Shown: positions 18,465 to 27,041, counted from the first letter of the stretch. The stretch is 64,000 bases of DNA from Rhodococcus oryzae (GCF_005049235.1 NZ_SUMD01000005.1:372001-436000); one strand, 5' to 3'. Program-made: numbers and translations. The notes: generated from the letters alone by a model not told the origin.

Positions 18465-19471
18465 TGACCAGCTATGACGAAGTCGAGAACGCCGTTCGTG
18501 AGTGCGCAACCCACGCCACCGCCGCGGCGCAGTTCGCGTTCGGGGTCGCGGTCACGCGGGACCTGCTCACAGCGGACGGCGTGGCTGCGGCAGCGGTAGC
18601 CGAGCTGACGGAGGCCGGAGCACGCGCCGTCAGCGCGGCGACCGACGGAGCGGGTACGGCGTCTGCCGAGCAGTTTCGGGCATGGATCCTGGAGATCGAC
18701 GAGGGCGATCTGTCGAATGGCGACATGGATCCGGATCTCCTGCGCGCGATCACCGCACTCGAGGCGTGGGCCGCCTATCTGGAGGAACGATCGTCGGAGC
18801 GGATCGCCGCACTCGGCATCTCTCTGCTCGAGCAGGCGGACTTCCGGGCGAGTGGGGCACCGTTGGATGACTTCCTCGCGCCGCAGGAGACTCGGCAGGC
18901 GTTCGAACGGATTCGTGCGGCGCTCACCGGGCAGGCAATGCATGGAGGAGAAGCACAGGCCGCGTTCGAGAACAGCATCACGATCGATGCCGCGGACAAG
19001 GCAGCGGTCCGGCAGGCGTTTGTCGATGCGTCGGTGTCGCGTCGCGTACGGATCGCAGGCGCGATCGCGCTCCCGATCGCGCTGGTCGTCGGCATTGTGT
19101 CGGCGGTGTCGGGTCGCCCCATCGGGGTATTCGCATTCGGGGTGATCGCAGCCCTCATGCTGCTGCTTGTCGTCTTCGGAGTCATCCTTCGTCGCGTTGC
19201 CACCAAGGCAATCGAAGACGGCATGGGTGTCGGATCGCGACTCACGGTGCGGATCGACGCAGACGGCCTGGGGTTGGACGGCAGGTTCGGATCATCGCGC
19301 GCGCCGTGGAATTCGCTCTCCAGCGCGGCGCGCATCAAGGACACCATCGTGTTTCGGAACATGGCGGGGAAGGCGGCGTTCTTCGTGCCGGGTCGCGCGC
19401 TCGACGACACCGCACTTGAACTGGTCGAGAAGTACATCGAGCGGGATCGGACAAGGACCGGAGATGAGTGA
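18461..19471 (+). CDS. Membrane protein with YcxB-like C-terminal domain
   Basis: A 336-residue protein. Residues ~1-185 are helical and cytosolic; YDEVENAVRECATHATAAAQ and later ITALEAWAAYLEERSSERIA weakly recall DUF416/YjaG-type proteins. Two transmembrane helices follow (AGAIALPIALVVGIVSAV and GVIAALMLLLVVFGVIL, ~195-245). The C-terminal ~85 residues have the YcxB-like beta pattern: LTVRIDADGLGLDG, APWNSLSSAARIKDTIVF, AAFFVPGRALDD. It overlaps its neighbours by 4 and 8 nt, so expression is coupled. It would anchor the other island proteins to the membrane if they form a complex; that is an inference. Confidence 0.65.
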   Translation: MMTSYDEVENAVRECATHATAAAQFAFGVAVTRDLLTADGVAAAAVAELTEAGARAVSAATDGAGTASAEQFRAWILEIDEGDLSNGDMDPDLLRAITALEAWAAYLEERSSERIAALGISLLEQADFRASGAPLDDFLAPQETRQAFERIRAALTGQAMHGGEAQAAFENSITIDAADKAAVRQAFVDASVSRRVRIAGAIALPIALVVGIVSAVSGRPIGVFAFGVIAALMLLLVVFGVILRRVATKAIEDGMGVGSRLTVRIDADGLGLDGRFGSSRAPWNSLSSAARIKDTIVFRNMAGKAAFFVPGRALDDTALELVEKYIERDRTRTGDE

Positions 19472-20324
19472 CGAGGGTCGCGACCAGGCGTGGCGGGACG
19501 AGCTGATCCGCCTGGGCGGCAGCATCCATCAGGACGAGGCGGGGCCGCTCAGCGAGGAGGAGGACGCCGTCCAGCAGGCAGGCATCGATCGGTACCTCGC
19601 GATGCTCGATGCCCTCGACGGGCGGTCCATCGAGGCCGAATCCATCGAGGCGATCCTGTGGTCGTTGCACCCGCTCGAGGACTACGGCATCTACGAGGCC
19701 GCCTACGGCGTGCTCTCGCAAGCCGATCCGGCAACGGGTGGAGCCGCCACCGCCCGGGTGCTGCCGAACTGGCTGGAGTCGCGCGGGGATCACGACAGCA
19801 TCCGCACCGGCTCGATGTTCGTCACGGGCAGCGAGGACACGACCCGCGCGTTCCTCACGGTGACCGATACCTGGGGCGATGTGCAGCGCGCGCTCGTGCG
19901 CCGAACGCTCGGCCGCTGGGTCCGTGACGACGAGGGGTGGGAACCGATCCACGAGGCACTCGGCGGCACGAACAGGAAGCCGCTGCTCGATCCGATCCCG
20001 GACGACTGGCCCGAGGACTGGAGATCCGCGGCCGAGGCATTCCGCGAGAGCGGTCGGGTCGATCGCGCCTGGACGAACGAGAAGGACTTCCCGAGCAACT
20101 TCGACCGCGTGTTCGCGATCATGGAACTCGGCCACGGCGCGCGTTGGCGGGAGGTCCCCGACTTCCTCAACGCGCTGCTCATGCGTCGGAGGAACGAGCT
20201 CCCGAAGTTCATCGGTGCGCTCGCCGCGCTCGCTGACGATCGCCGCGAACGCATCGTCATGGCCGTCAACGCCGCACGCCCGGACACCGCCGAGTACCTG
20301 CGCGGGCTCCTGGAGAAGCGATGA
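19464..20324 (+). CDS. Unknown soluble protein, last gene of the island operon
   Basis: The 286-residue product begins within the preceding gene (ATGAGTGA overlap). It is acidic and helical with no signal or membrane segment. Features visible are an N-terminal helix pair (WRDELIRLGGSIHQDE, AMLDALDGRSIEAESIEAIL) and repeated Trp/Asp-rich segments (IPDDWPEDWRSAAEAFRESG). A HEAT-like C-terminus, REVPDFLNALLMRRRNELPK, ends in EYLRGLLEKR. No family is recognised with confidence. The DUF4274 gene and this gene may both encode binding or immunity modules. A hairpin at 20389-20417 probably ends the transcript. Confidence 0.6.
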   Translation: MSDEGRDQAWRDELIRLGGSIHQDEAGPLSEEEDAVQQAGIDRYLAMLDALDGRSIEAESIEAILWSLHPLEDYGIYEAAYGVLSQADPATGGAATARVLPNWLESRGDHDSIRTGSMFVTGSEDTTRAFLTVTDTWGDVQRALVRRTLGRWVRDDEGWEPIHEALGGTNRKPLLDPIPDDWPEDWRSAAEAFRESGRVDRAWTNEKDFPSNFDRVFAIMELGHGARWREVPDFLNALLMRRRNELPKFIGALAALADDRRERIVMAVNAARPDTAEYLRGLLEKR

Positions 20325-20388
20325 GGGCTGTTGATGCCCTCGACCACCTCGCGGTTGGCGCGGAATGAGCCGCCATCTAGGAGCCACT

Positions 20389-20417
20389 CCCTAGGGGGCG
20401 ATCGGCGCCCCCTAGGG
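20389..20417. terminator. Hairpin closing the four-gene island
   Basis: CCCTAGGGGGCG (20389-20400) and CGCCCCCTAGGG (20406-20417) are exact complements around a 5-nt loop. It lies in the 168-bp gap between the island and the KAS III gene and is the likely transcription stop. The gap also holds the KAS III ribosome site; nothing else was recognised. Confidence 0.6.
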
Positions 20418-20492
20418 TGCCTATCGCCGGGCCAGGCCAGGACCCACGCTGAAGCGGCCAGGCAACATCCGCGCCGCATCAGGAGATGAACG

Positions 20493-21527
20493 ATGGCCGC
20501 CCCGATCACCGCCACCACCGGCTCACCGCACAGCGCCATCATGGGACTGGGCGTGTATCGCCCGTCCCGCATCGTCGACAACGCCGAGATCTGTCAGAGC
20601 ATCGACTCCAGCGACGAGTGGATCCAGACCCGCTCCGGGATCAAGACTCGGCGGTTCGCCGGGCCGGAGGAGTCGATCCTCGAGATGTCCGTCGCGGCGG
20701 GACACCGGGCGCTGGCGTCGTCGGGGGTGGCGCCCGAGCGGATCGGCTGCGTGATCGTCGCGACGTCGACCTACCTCTACCAGTCGCCCGCCGTCGCCCC
20801 GCAGATCGCGCACCGACTCGGCATCTACGGGGCCGCCTTCGACGTCTCGGCGGGGTGCGCCGGCTTCTGCCATTCCCTCGCGGTCGCCTCCGACCTGGTC
20901 CGCGGCGGCAGCGCGGAGCATGTCCTGGTCATCGGCGTCGAGCGGATGAGCGAGTGCCTCGACCTGACCGACCGGACGACCGCGTTCATCTTCTCCGACG
21001 GCGCAGGGGCCGTGGTGGTGGGACCGTCGCACACTCCCGGGATCGGACCGGTCGAGTGGGGCTCGGACGGGTCGCAGGCGAACGTGATCTGCCAGGCCCC
21101 GTCCTGGGACGTCTACCGCGACAACCCCACCGGACCGCGGCCGACCGTCAAGCTGGACGGGATGGCCGTGTTCCGTTGGGCGGCATTCGAGATGGAGAAG
21201 GTGGCCAGGGCCGCGCTCGACCGGGCGGGCGTCGCGCCCGAGCAGCTGGACGCCTTCGTCCCGCACCAGGCGAACCTCCGGATCACCGACATCATCGCCA
21301 AGCGCCTGGGGCTCTCGCCCGATGCCGCGGTCGCGCGCGACATCGTCGACTCCGGGAACACCTCGGCGGCGTCGGTACCGCTGGCGATGGACACGCTGCT
21401 CCGGTCCGGTGAGGCCCCCGCGGGCGGCACGGCGCTGCTGATCGCGTTCGGGGCCGGGCTGTCCTACGCCGCCCAGGTGGTCAGGCTGCCCGCGCATGGC
21501 GATTGTCAGGATGACGTCAAGCCGTGA
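20493..21527 (+). CDS. 3-oxoacyl-ACP synthase III (KAS III / FabH-like)
   Basis: A 344-residue thiolase-fold enzyme with the full KAS III triad: Cys122 in SAGCAGF, His258 in PHQANLR and Asn289 in DSGNTSAASVPLA. The N-terminal DEWIQTRSGIKTRRFA is the FabH CoA/acyl-pocket signature. RBS CAGGAG precedes the ATG. Housekeeping FabH primes FAS-II; this copy sits in accessory DNA directly upstream of a LysA-like decarboxylase, suggesting a specialised acyl transfer or decarboxylative condensation instead. Its C-terminus is longer than usual, ending GDCQDDVKP. Which primer and acceptor it uses cannot be read from the sequence. Confidence 0.85.
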   Translation: MAAPITATTGSPHSAIMGLGVYRPSRIVDNAEICQSIDSSDEWIQTRSGIKTRRFAGPEESILEMSVAAGHRALASSGVAPERIGCVIVATSTYLYQSPAVAPQIAHRLGIYGAAFDVSAGCAGFCHSLAVASDLVRGGSAEHVLVIGVERMSECLDLTDRTTAFIFSDGAGAVVVGPSHTPGIGPVEWGSDGSQANVICQAPSWDVYRDNPTGPRPTVKLDGMAVFRWAAFEMEKVARAALDRAGVAPEQLDAFVPHQANLRITDIIAKRLGLSPDAAVARDIVDSGNTSAASVPLAMDTLLRSGEAPAGGTALLIAFGAGLSYAAQVVRLPAHGDCQDDVKP

Positions 21528-21618
21528 CGGGTCGGCGTCAAGGTCGCGTCAGGGGCCGCGTCCACACGCACGAACACGAGTACTCCGGAGGGTGAACCAC
21601 CACCCCTAGGAGAACCCG

Positions 21619-22962
21619 GTGACCCTTCTCGACATCTTCCCGTCACTCCGCTCGGCCATGTCCCCGCGGCTCGATCCCGCGGTGTGGCCGATCAACACCC
21701 ACCACGACGAGCACGGGCGGATCACCGTCGGCGGCGTCGCGCTGGCCGATATCGCCGACCAGTACGGAACTCCGAGCTACGTGATCGACGAATTGGACGT
21801 CCGGCATCGCTGCCGCACCTACCGCGAGATCTTCCCGGAGGCCGAGATCGCGTACGCCGGAAAGGCGCTGATGACCCGGGCGCTCGCCTCCTGGGTGAGC
21901 CAGGAGGGCCTGGCCCTGGACGTGTGCTCGGCCGGGGAACTGGCCATCGCCCTGTCGGCGGGCGTCGACGCACGCCGGATCATCATGCACGGCAACGCCA
22001 AGACCCCCGCCGAACTCACCGCCGCCCTCGACGCGGGCGTCGGCCGCATCGTCATCGACTCGTACACCGAGATCGTGGTCCTCGGCTCGGCACTCGACCA
22101 CAAGCAGGACGTCCTGGTCCGGGTCACCCCGGACATCGACGTGCACGGGCACCGCGCGGTCCGAACCGGTGTGGCGGACCAGAAGTTCGGGTTCCCCATC
22201 GAACACGGCCAGGCGGACGCCGCGATCAAGCGGGTACTCGACCAGCCACACCTGAACCTGATCGGCCTGCACTGCCACCTTGGGTCGCAGATCACCGATG
22301 CCGAGCACTTCGGCGCCGCGGTGCACCGGATGATCGCCCAGATGGCGCAGGTGTACCACGATCACGGACTGATCCTGACCGAGCTCGATCTCGGTGGCGG
22401 CCATGCGGTCTCGTACGGATTCGACGACGCGCCCCTTGACCTCACCCAGCTCGCCTCGACCATCGAGGACGCGCTCGACGAGGCCTGCGCGCGGCACCGG
22501 TTCCCGCGACCGCGGATCACCCTCGAACCGGGCCGTGCCATCGTCGCCAGGTCGGGCGTGACGGTGTACCGGGTCGTGTCGGTCAAGCACATCGAGGGCG
22601 GGCGCACCTTCGTCTGCGTCGACGGCGGCATGAGCGACAACCCCCGCGTCTGCCGCTATGCGGCCAGGTACAGCGTCGCCCTCGCCAACCGGCATCCGGT
22701 GGGCGCCCAGATTCCGGTCACGGTCGCGGGACGACACTGCGAATCCGGCGACGAGCTGGCCGTCGACGTCTCCCTGGCCGCGGAGGTGCGCCCCGGCGAT
22801 GTGCTGGCGATCCCCGGCACCGGCGCCTACCACCACGGCCTGGCGTCCAACTACAACTCGGTCGGCAGGCCGCCGATCATCGCGGTGTGCAACGGCTCGG
22901 CTCGCGAACTGATCCGTCGTGAGACGATCGACGACCTGCTCCGAAGGGAGTCCTCGCTCTAG
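21619..22962 (+). CDS. LysA-family (group IV) PLP-dependent amino-acid decarboxylase
   Basis: A 447-residue alanine-racemase-fold decarboxylase. AYAGKAL holds the PLP lysine, HCHLGSQI a pyridine-stacking His, EPGRAIV the phosphate-site Gly/Arg, HCESGDEL the catalytic Cys and GAYHHGLASNYN the late Tyr. These match diaminopimelate decarboxylase, with an N-terminus about 20 residues longer than usual. GTG start with AGGAGAACCC before it. It is 91 bp behind the KAS III gene. It may be a second LysA or a relative that decarboxylates another amino acid, possibly carrier-bound as BtrK does; the sequence does not decide. The 3' end overlaps the convergent oxidoreductase by 4 bp. Confidence 0.82.
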   Translation: MTLLDIFPSLRSAMSPRLDPAVWPINTHHDEHGRITVGGVALADIADQYGTPSYVIDELDVRHRCRTYREIFPEAEIAYAGKALMTRALASWVSQEGLALDVCSAGELAIALSAGVDARRIIMHGNAKTPAELTAALDAGVGRIVIDSYTEIVVLGSALDHKQDVLVRVTPDIDVHGHRAVRTGVADQKFGFPIEHGQADAAIKRVLDQPHLNLIGLHCHLGSQITDAEHFGAAVHRMIAQMAQVYHDHGLILTELDLGGGHAVSYGFDDAPLDLTQLASTIEDALDEACARHRFPRPRITLEPGRAIVARSGVTVYRVVSVKHIEGGRTFVCVDGGMSDNPRVCRYAARYSVALANRHPVGAQIPVTVAGRHCESGDELAVDVSLAAEVRPGDVLAIPGTGAYHHGLASNYNSVGRPPIIAVCNGSARELIRRETIDDLLRRESSL

Positions 22963-24149
22963 CCGCGCGACCGGGTGACGAGGTCGGACACCACTTCGTC
23001 GGTTGCCGCGAGGTGCCGGCGGCGGCTGGGCAACAGCAGGGTCGGATGGCCGATGCTCCAGGCCGCACCCGCGCAGACGAACTCCTTGATCCGTGCGGCG
23101 GCCCTGCCCGTGATGGCACTGGACTTGGCCCGATCGTCGGGTGTCACGAGCTGGATGATTCCATCGCGGCGCCCGAGGCTGATGCACTGGAAGTTGTAGC
23201 CGATCGTGGTCTCGGGAACCGCGCGACCGGTCAAGCGTGCGGCGAGGGCATCGGCGGCCTGCCACGCCATCGGTCCGCCCGAGGCACAGGACATCCGCAG
23301 TGGCTTACCGCCCGCGCCTTCGGCGAGCGCGGCGTCGCCGACGGCGTAGACATCGGGGTGCGAGACCGAACACATGCTGGCGTCGACCACGATCCGCCCG
23401 GTGTCGGACACCGTCAGCGTGCTGGCGGCCGCGATCGGGTGCACAGCGAAGCCCGCGGTCCACACGGTCAGGTCGGCCGGGATCTCCCTTGCGGCGCCGT
23501 CGATCACGGCGCCTGCGGCGACGCGCGTGATATCGATGTGGTCGTTGACCGTGATGCCGAGTCGGCCGAAGGCGCCGCGCAGATGACGCTGGGCCTTCTC
23601 GCTCAGCCAGTCACCGACGCCTCCGCGGGCGGCGATCGAGACCGCGAGATCGGGGCGGGTCTCGGCTATCTCGGTGGCGGCTTCGATGCCGGTCAGGCCG
23701 CCGCCGACGACCACAACCGGTGCGCCCGAATCCAATTCGCTCAGCCGCGCCCGCAGCCGCAGCGCGGCCTGCTTGCCTGCGACGCTGTGGGCGTGCTCGG
23801 CGACACCGGGGACGCCGTGGTCGGCCCCGGTGCTCCCGAGGGCGTAGACGAGGCTGTCGTAGCCGAGGGGGTCGGCGCCCGCGAGATCGACGGTCTTGCG
23901 ATCGACGTCGACTCCGGTGACCAGCGCGGTCACGACCCGCACGCCGGTGCCGGCGAAGGTGTCACGCAGCGGGCGGGGGCGCAGATCCTGACCGGCCGCG
24001 AGCTGGTGCATGCGCACCCGTTCGACGAAGTCGGGGTCGGCATTGACGAGGGTGATCAGGGCGTCGTCGCTGTGCAGTCGCTTGGCGAGACGACCGGCGG
24101 CGGTGGCTCCGGCGTACCCGGCTCCGAGGACGACAATGCGGTGCTTCAT
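22959..24149 (-). CDS. NAD(P)/FAD-dependent oxidoreductase (NDH-2-like), ECF41 partner
   Basis: A 396-residue two-dinucleotide-fold flavoprotein. FAD motif GAGYAGATAAG is at residues ~8-18, NAD motif VVGGGLTGIEAATE near 145 and the FAD-closing VYAVGDAAL near 270. It resembles type II NADH dehydrogenases without an obvious membrane helix at the C-terminus. It lies 80 bp downstream of an ECF41 sigma gene, and members of that sigma group usually drive an adjacent oxidoreductase, carboxymuconolactone decarboxylase or epimerase gene. A candidate ECF41 promoter precedes it. Substrate (quinone or other) unproven. Confidence 0.82.
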   Translation of the reverse strand: MKHRIVVLGAGYAGATAAGRLAKRLHSDDALITLVNADPDFVERVRMHQLAAGQDLRPRPLRDTFAGTGVRVVTALVTGVDVDRKTVDLAGADPLGYDSLVYALGSTGADHGVPGVAEHAHSVAGKQAALRLRARLSELDSGAPVVVVGGGLTGIEAATEIAETRPDLAVSIAARGGVGDWLSEKAQRHLRGAFGRLGITVNDHIDITRVAAGAVIDGAAREIPADLTVWTAGFAVHPIAAASTLTVSDTGRIVVDASMCSVSHPDVYAVGDAALAEGAGGKPLRMSCASGGPMAWQAADALAARLTGRAVPETTIGYNFQCISLGRRDGIIQLVTPDDRAKSSAITGRAAARIKEFVCAGAAWSIGHPTLLLPSRRRHLAATDEVVSDLVTRSRG

Positions 24150-24183
24150 GGCTCGCTCCTATCGATGTGGACTCACCTCCTGA

Positions 24184-24209
24184 ACCGGATAGGCGCGCGA
24201 TCCCTGACA
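24184..24209 (-). promoter_or_regulatory. Candidate ECF41-dependent promoter of the oxidoreductase gene
   Basis: On the minus strand TGTCAGG (24209-24203) is followed, 15 nt later, by CGGT (24187-24184), about 35 nt before the oxidoreductase ATG. ECF41 promoters typically carry TGTCACA with CGTC at this spacing. The match is partial at both elements and is offered because location and spacing fit. Confidence 0.35.
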
Positions 24210-24229
24210 CGGACGCTGTGTGATGTGGG

Positions 24230-25171
24230 TCACCAGGCGACATCGAGGGGGCTGTGCGGGCCCTCTGCCTCCCATTGACTCGAGATTCGGCCCAGCTTCT
24301 CGGGGTTGACCTGGATGTGGACCGCCGCGATGCCGTCAGGGGTGACGTCGAGGGCGAAAACGGCGAAAACCCGCTCACCGACCTGCGCCAGCACCCCGGG
24401 ACCGCCGTTGACCACGCAGGCGTAGAACACCGGATCGCCACCGACATAGCGGCGCTTGGCATCGGTCAGACGGAACGCATGGGCCAGGTAGCGCGCGATC
24501 TCGAGCGCGCCGAGCACCGGCGTCCTACGGGCCGGGATCCGGCCACCGCCGTCGGCCACACTGACCGCGTCGTCGGCGAGCAGTCGGATCAGCGGGTCGG
24601 TGTCGCCGCTGAGGACCGCCGTGAGGAATTCTTCGACGATCCGCTGCGCGGCGGCCGCGTCGACCGTGGTGCGAGAACTCCCGGTGACGTGCTGCTTGGC
24701 CCGCCGGTAGATCTGCTGACAGTTCGACTCGCTGAGGTCGAGGATCTCGGCGATCTCGCGGTGGGAGTGACCGAACGCCTCGCGAAGCACGTAGACCACG
24801 CGCTCGTTGGGCGAGAGCCGCTCCATGAGCAGGAGCATCGCGAGGGAGACCGACTCGCGCTGCTCGGCGGTGTCGGCCGGACCGAGCATCCGGTCTCCAC
24901 CCAGCACCGGCTCCGGAAGCCACTGTCCCACATAGGTTTCCCGCCTGGCCCTGGCCGAGGTGAGCTGATTCAGACAGAGATTGGTGAGCACCTTCGTCAG
25001 CCACGCCTCGGGCACCTCGATCCGGTCCCGGTCCGCCGCGTGCCAGCGCAGGTAAGCGTCCTGCACCGCGTCCTCGGCATCACCTGCCGACCCGAGCAGC
25101 CGGTAGGCGATCGCCTCCAGGCGACCCCGGGAGGCCTCGAACAAATCGGCCTCGTCGGCACTGAGTGTCAT
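24230..25171 (-). CDS. ECF41-type sigma factor with SnoaL-like C-terminal domain
   Basis: A 313-residue (start at ATG 25171; ATG 25189 is also possible) RNA polymerase sigma factor. The region sigma-2 sequence is LLGSAGDAEDAVQDAYLRWH, and sigma-4 is LSPNERVVYVLREAFGHSHR. The C-terminal ~110 residues are SnoaL-like. The three ECF41 signatures are present: WLPEP between the sigma domains, DGGGR in the C-domain and VNPEKL near the end. In this group the fused C-domain replaces an anti-sigma factor. The adjacent oxidoreductase is the expected target. Confidence 0.9.
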   Translation of the reverse strand: MTLSADEADLFEASRGRLEAIAYRLLGSAGDAEDAVQDAYLRWHAADRDRIEVPEAWLTKVLTNLCLNQLTSARARRETYVGQWLPEPVLGGDRMLGPADTAEQRESVSLAMLLLMERLSPNERVVYVLREAFGHSHREIAEILDLSESNCQQIYRRAKQHVTGSSRTTVDAAAAQRIVEEFLTAVLSGDTDPLIRLLADDAVSVADGGGRIPARRTPVLGALEIARYLAHAFRLTDAKRRYVGGDPVFYACVVNGGPGVLAQVGERVFAVFALDVTPDGIAAVHIQVNPEKLGRISSQWEAEGPHSPLDVAW

Positions 25172-25331
25172 CGCCCCATGGTCGGCCATGCGCGCGGGCG
25201 ATGTCCACCCACAGCCACCGACACGAGCGGTCGGGTACCCATTGGCACGATCCTTACCGCCGAGTAAGTTACCGGGGGGCTGTGGCCGTCGCCGCAGCGG
25301 AATACCCCGCGTGAGTGAGGACACCGCCGAG

Positions 25332-27041
25332 ATGCCGAGCGTTACCGGAGCAACCGACCTACTCAAGGGACTCGTCCCCGTCACCAAGGCGGGCATCGTC
25401 GGACCGATGGGCCCGAGCAGGCTCGCCGGCGTCGTCTCCGCCTGGTACCAGTGGGACTTCACCGCGGGGGGCCTGCTCGCGGTGGCCGCGCGCCGCGACG
25501 GCGACCGGATCGCCGTCATCGACGACCGCGGGCCGATCAGCTACCGGCGCCTCAACGCGGACGCCCGCGCGCTCGCCGGCGCGCTATACGAGCGAGGGCT
25601 ACGTGAACGCGGGCGGATCGGCATCCTGGCCCGCAACCACCGCGGCTTCCTGATCGCGATGGGCGCGTCCGCCCGGCTCGGCACCGACCTGGTGCTGCTG
25701 AACACCGGGGCCTCGACCACCCAGCTCGCAGAAGTGCTCGCGGAACAGAAGATCGACTGGCTGCTGGTCGATTCCGAATTCACCCCGTTGCTGACGGACA
25801 CGGCCCCCAGCGTCGCGGTCTTCGCCGACGCGGAGCCTGCGGAGCGTCCAAACTGCGCCGACGCGGAGCCTGCGGAGCGTCCAAACTGCGCCGACGCGGA
25901 GCCTGCGGAGACTGCGGAAGTTTCCGCAGACGCGGACCGGGTGCGCTTCGAGGACCTGCTCGCGGGCGGGCGGCGGACCACCGCGCCGCTGGCTCGCCGT
26001 CCGAGGCGCGGCCGGATCGTCGTCCTCACCTCCGGCACGACGGGCACCCCCAAGGGCGCCAACCGGCCGGAACCGCGCAGCTGGATGCCCGCGTCCGCCC
26101 TGCTCTCCCGACTGCCCCTGCGCAGCGCCGAGACCACCGTCGTCGCCTCGCCGATCTTTCACACCTGGGGCCTGGCCGCCGCCCAGGTCGGACTGGCCCT
26201 GCGCTCGACGATGGTGCTCGCCCGCCGATTCGACCCAGCCGCCACCGTGACCCAGATCGCCGAGCACCGGGCCACCGCGCTGTGGGTGGTGCCGACGATG
26301 TTGCAGCGGATCACCGACCTGCCCGCCGGTGATCGGGACGTCGATCTCTCCACGCTGCGGGTGATCGCGGCCAGCGGCTCGGCGATCCCGACCGGGGTGG
26401 TGCACAAGACCTTCGAGGTGTTCGGGTCCGTGCTGTACAACTTCTACGGCTCAACGGAGGTGAGCTGGGCGTCGATCGCGCAGCCGCACGAGCTGCGTGC
26501 GCACCCCACCACCGCCGGCCGTCCCCCGCTCGGGACCGTCGTGCGGATCCTCGACGATCGCGGCCACGAGGTGCCGCACGGCACCGTCGGCCGTGTCTTC
26601 GTCGGCAACGGAATGCTGTTCGAGGGCTACACCCGCAGCGGGAGCGAGAAGGAGATCAGCGGCGGGCTGATGTCCACCGGCGACCTGGGGCACTTCGACC
26701 CGACCGGCCTGCTGTTCCTCGACGGGCGCAGCGACGACATGATCGTCTCGGGCGGCGAGAACGTCTACCCGCGAGAGGTCGAGAACCTGCTCAGCGAGCT
26801 GTCCGGGGTGCTGGAGAACGCCGTCGTCGGCATCGACGATCCGGAGTTCGGCGCGCGGCTGGCCGCCTACGTGGTGCGCACCGACGACCCCGACGGCGCG
26901 GGCCTGACGGAGGATGGGATCAAGTCGCACGTGAAGGCGCACCTCGCCCGGCACTGCGTCCCTCGCGAGGTCGCGTTCCTCGACGAACTCCCCCGCAATC
27001 CGGCGGGCAAGGTGGTTCCCCGCCTGCTCCCGAAGGCCTAG
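25332..27041 (+). CDS. Fatty acyl-CoA/AMP ligase (FadD12-like)
   Basis: A 569-residue ANL-superfamily enzyme. Motifs in order are VLTSGTTGTPKGANRPE (ATP P-loop), FYGSTEV, STGDLGHFDPTGLLFLDGRS (hinge), MIVSGGENVYPREVE and PRNPAGKVVPR with the catalytic Lys. This fits a medium/long-chain acyl-CoA synthetase resembling mycobacterial FadD12. The ATG at 25332 is taken; GTG at 25311 would add 7 residues. A Glu/Ala/Pro linker near residues 165-195 contains an exact tandem repeat of ADAEPAERPNC, an insertion in an otherwise normal N-domain. A strong hairpin follows the stop. Confidence 0.88.
   Translation: MPSVTGATDLLKGLVPVTKAGIVGPMGPSRLAGVVSAWYQWDFTAGGLLAVAARRDGDRIAVIDDRGPISYRRLNADARALAGALYERGLRERGRIGILARNHRGFLIAMGASARLGTDLVLLNTGASTTQLAEVLAEQKIDWLLVDSEFTPLLTDTAPSVAVFADAEPAERPNCADAEPAERPNCADAEPAETAEVSADADRVRFEDLLAGGRRTTAPLARRPRRGRIVVLTSGTTGTPKGANRPEPRSWMPASALLSRLPLRSAETTVVASPIFHTWGLAAAQVGLALRSTMVLARRFDPAATVTQIAEHRATALWVVPTMLQRITDLPAGDRDVDLSTLRVIAASGSAIPTGVVHKTFEVFGSVLYNFYGSTEVSWASIAQPHELRAHPTTAGRPPLGTVVRILDDRGHEVPHGTVGRVFVGNGMLFEGYTRSGSEKEISGGLMSTGDLGHFDPTGLLFLDGRSDDMIVSGGENVYPREVENLLSELSGVLENAVVGIDDPEFGARLAAYVVRTDDPDGAGLTEDGIKSHVKAHLARHCVPREVAFLDELPRNPAGKVVPRLLPKA
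25824..25910 (+). repeat. 33-bp in-frame tandem repeat inside the acyl-CoA ligase gene
   Basis: Two identical 33-bp units (25824-25856 and 25857-25889) encode ADAEPAERPNC twice. A third copy of the first 21 bp (25890-25910) encodes ADAEPAE before diverging. It is exact at the DNA level, so recent slippage duplication is likely. Confidence 0.9.

Noticed and set aside
20325-20400. Minus-strand reading GGSFRANREVVEGINSPH as a possible transposase scrap
   Set aside because: No family could be assigned to so short a stretch and no inverted or direct repeats suggest an insertion sequence.
25171-25519. N-terminal extension of the ECF sigma factor
   Set aside because: The open frame continues upstream, but the sigma-2 domain begins normally at ATG 25171/25189 and the extension overlaps the divergent ligase promoter region with no domain.
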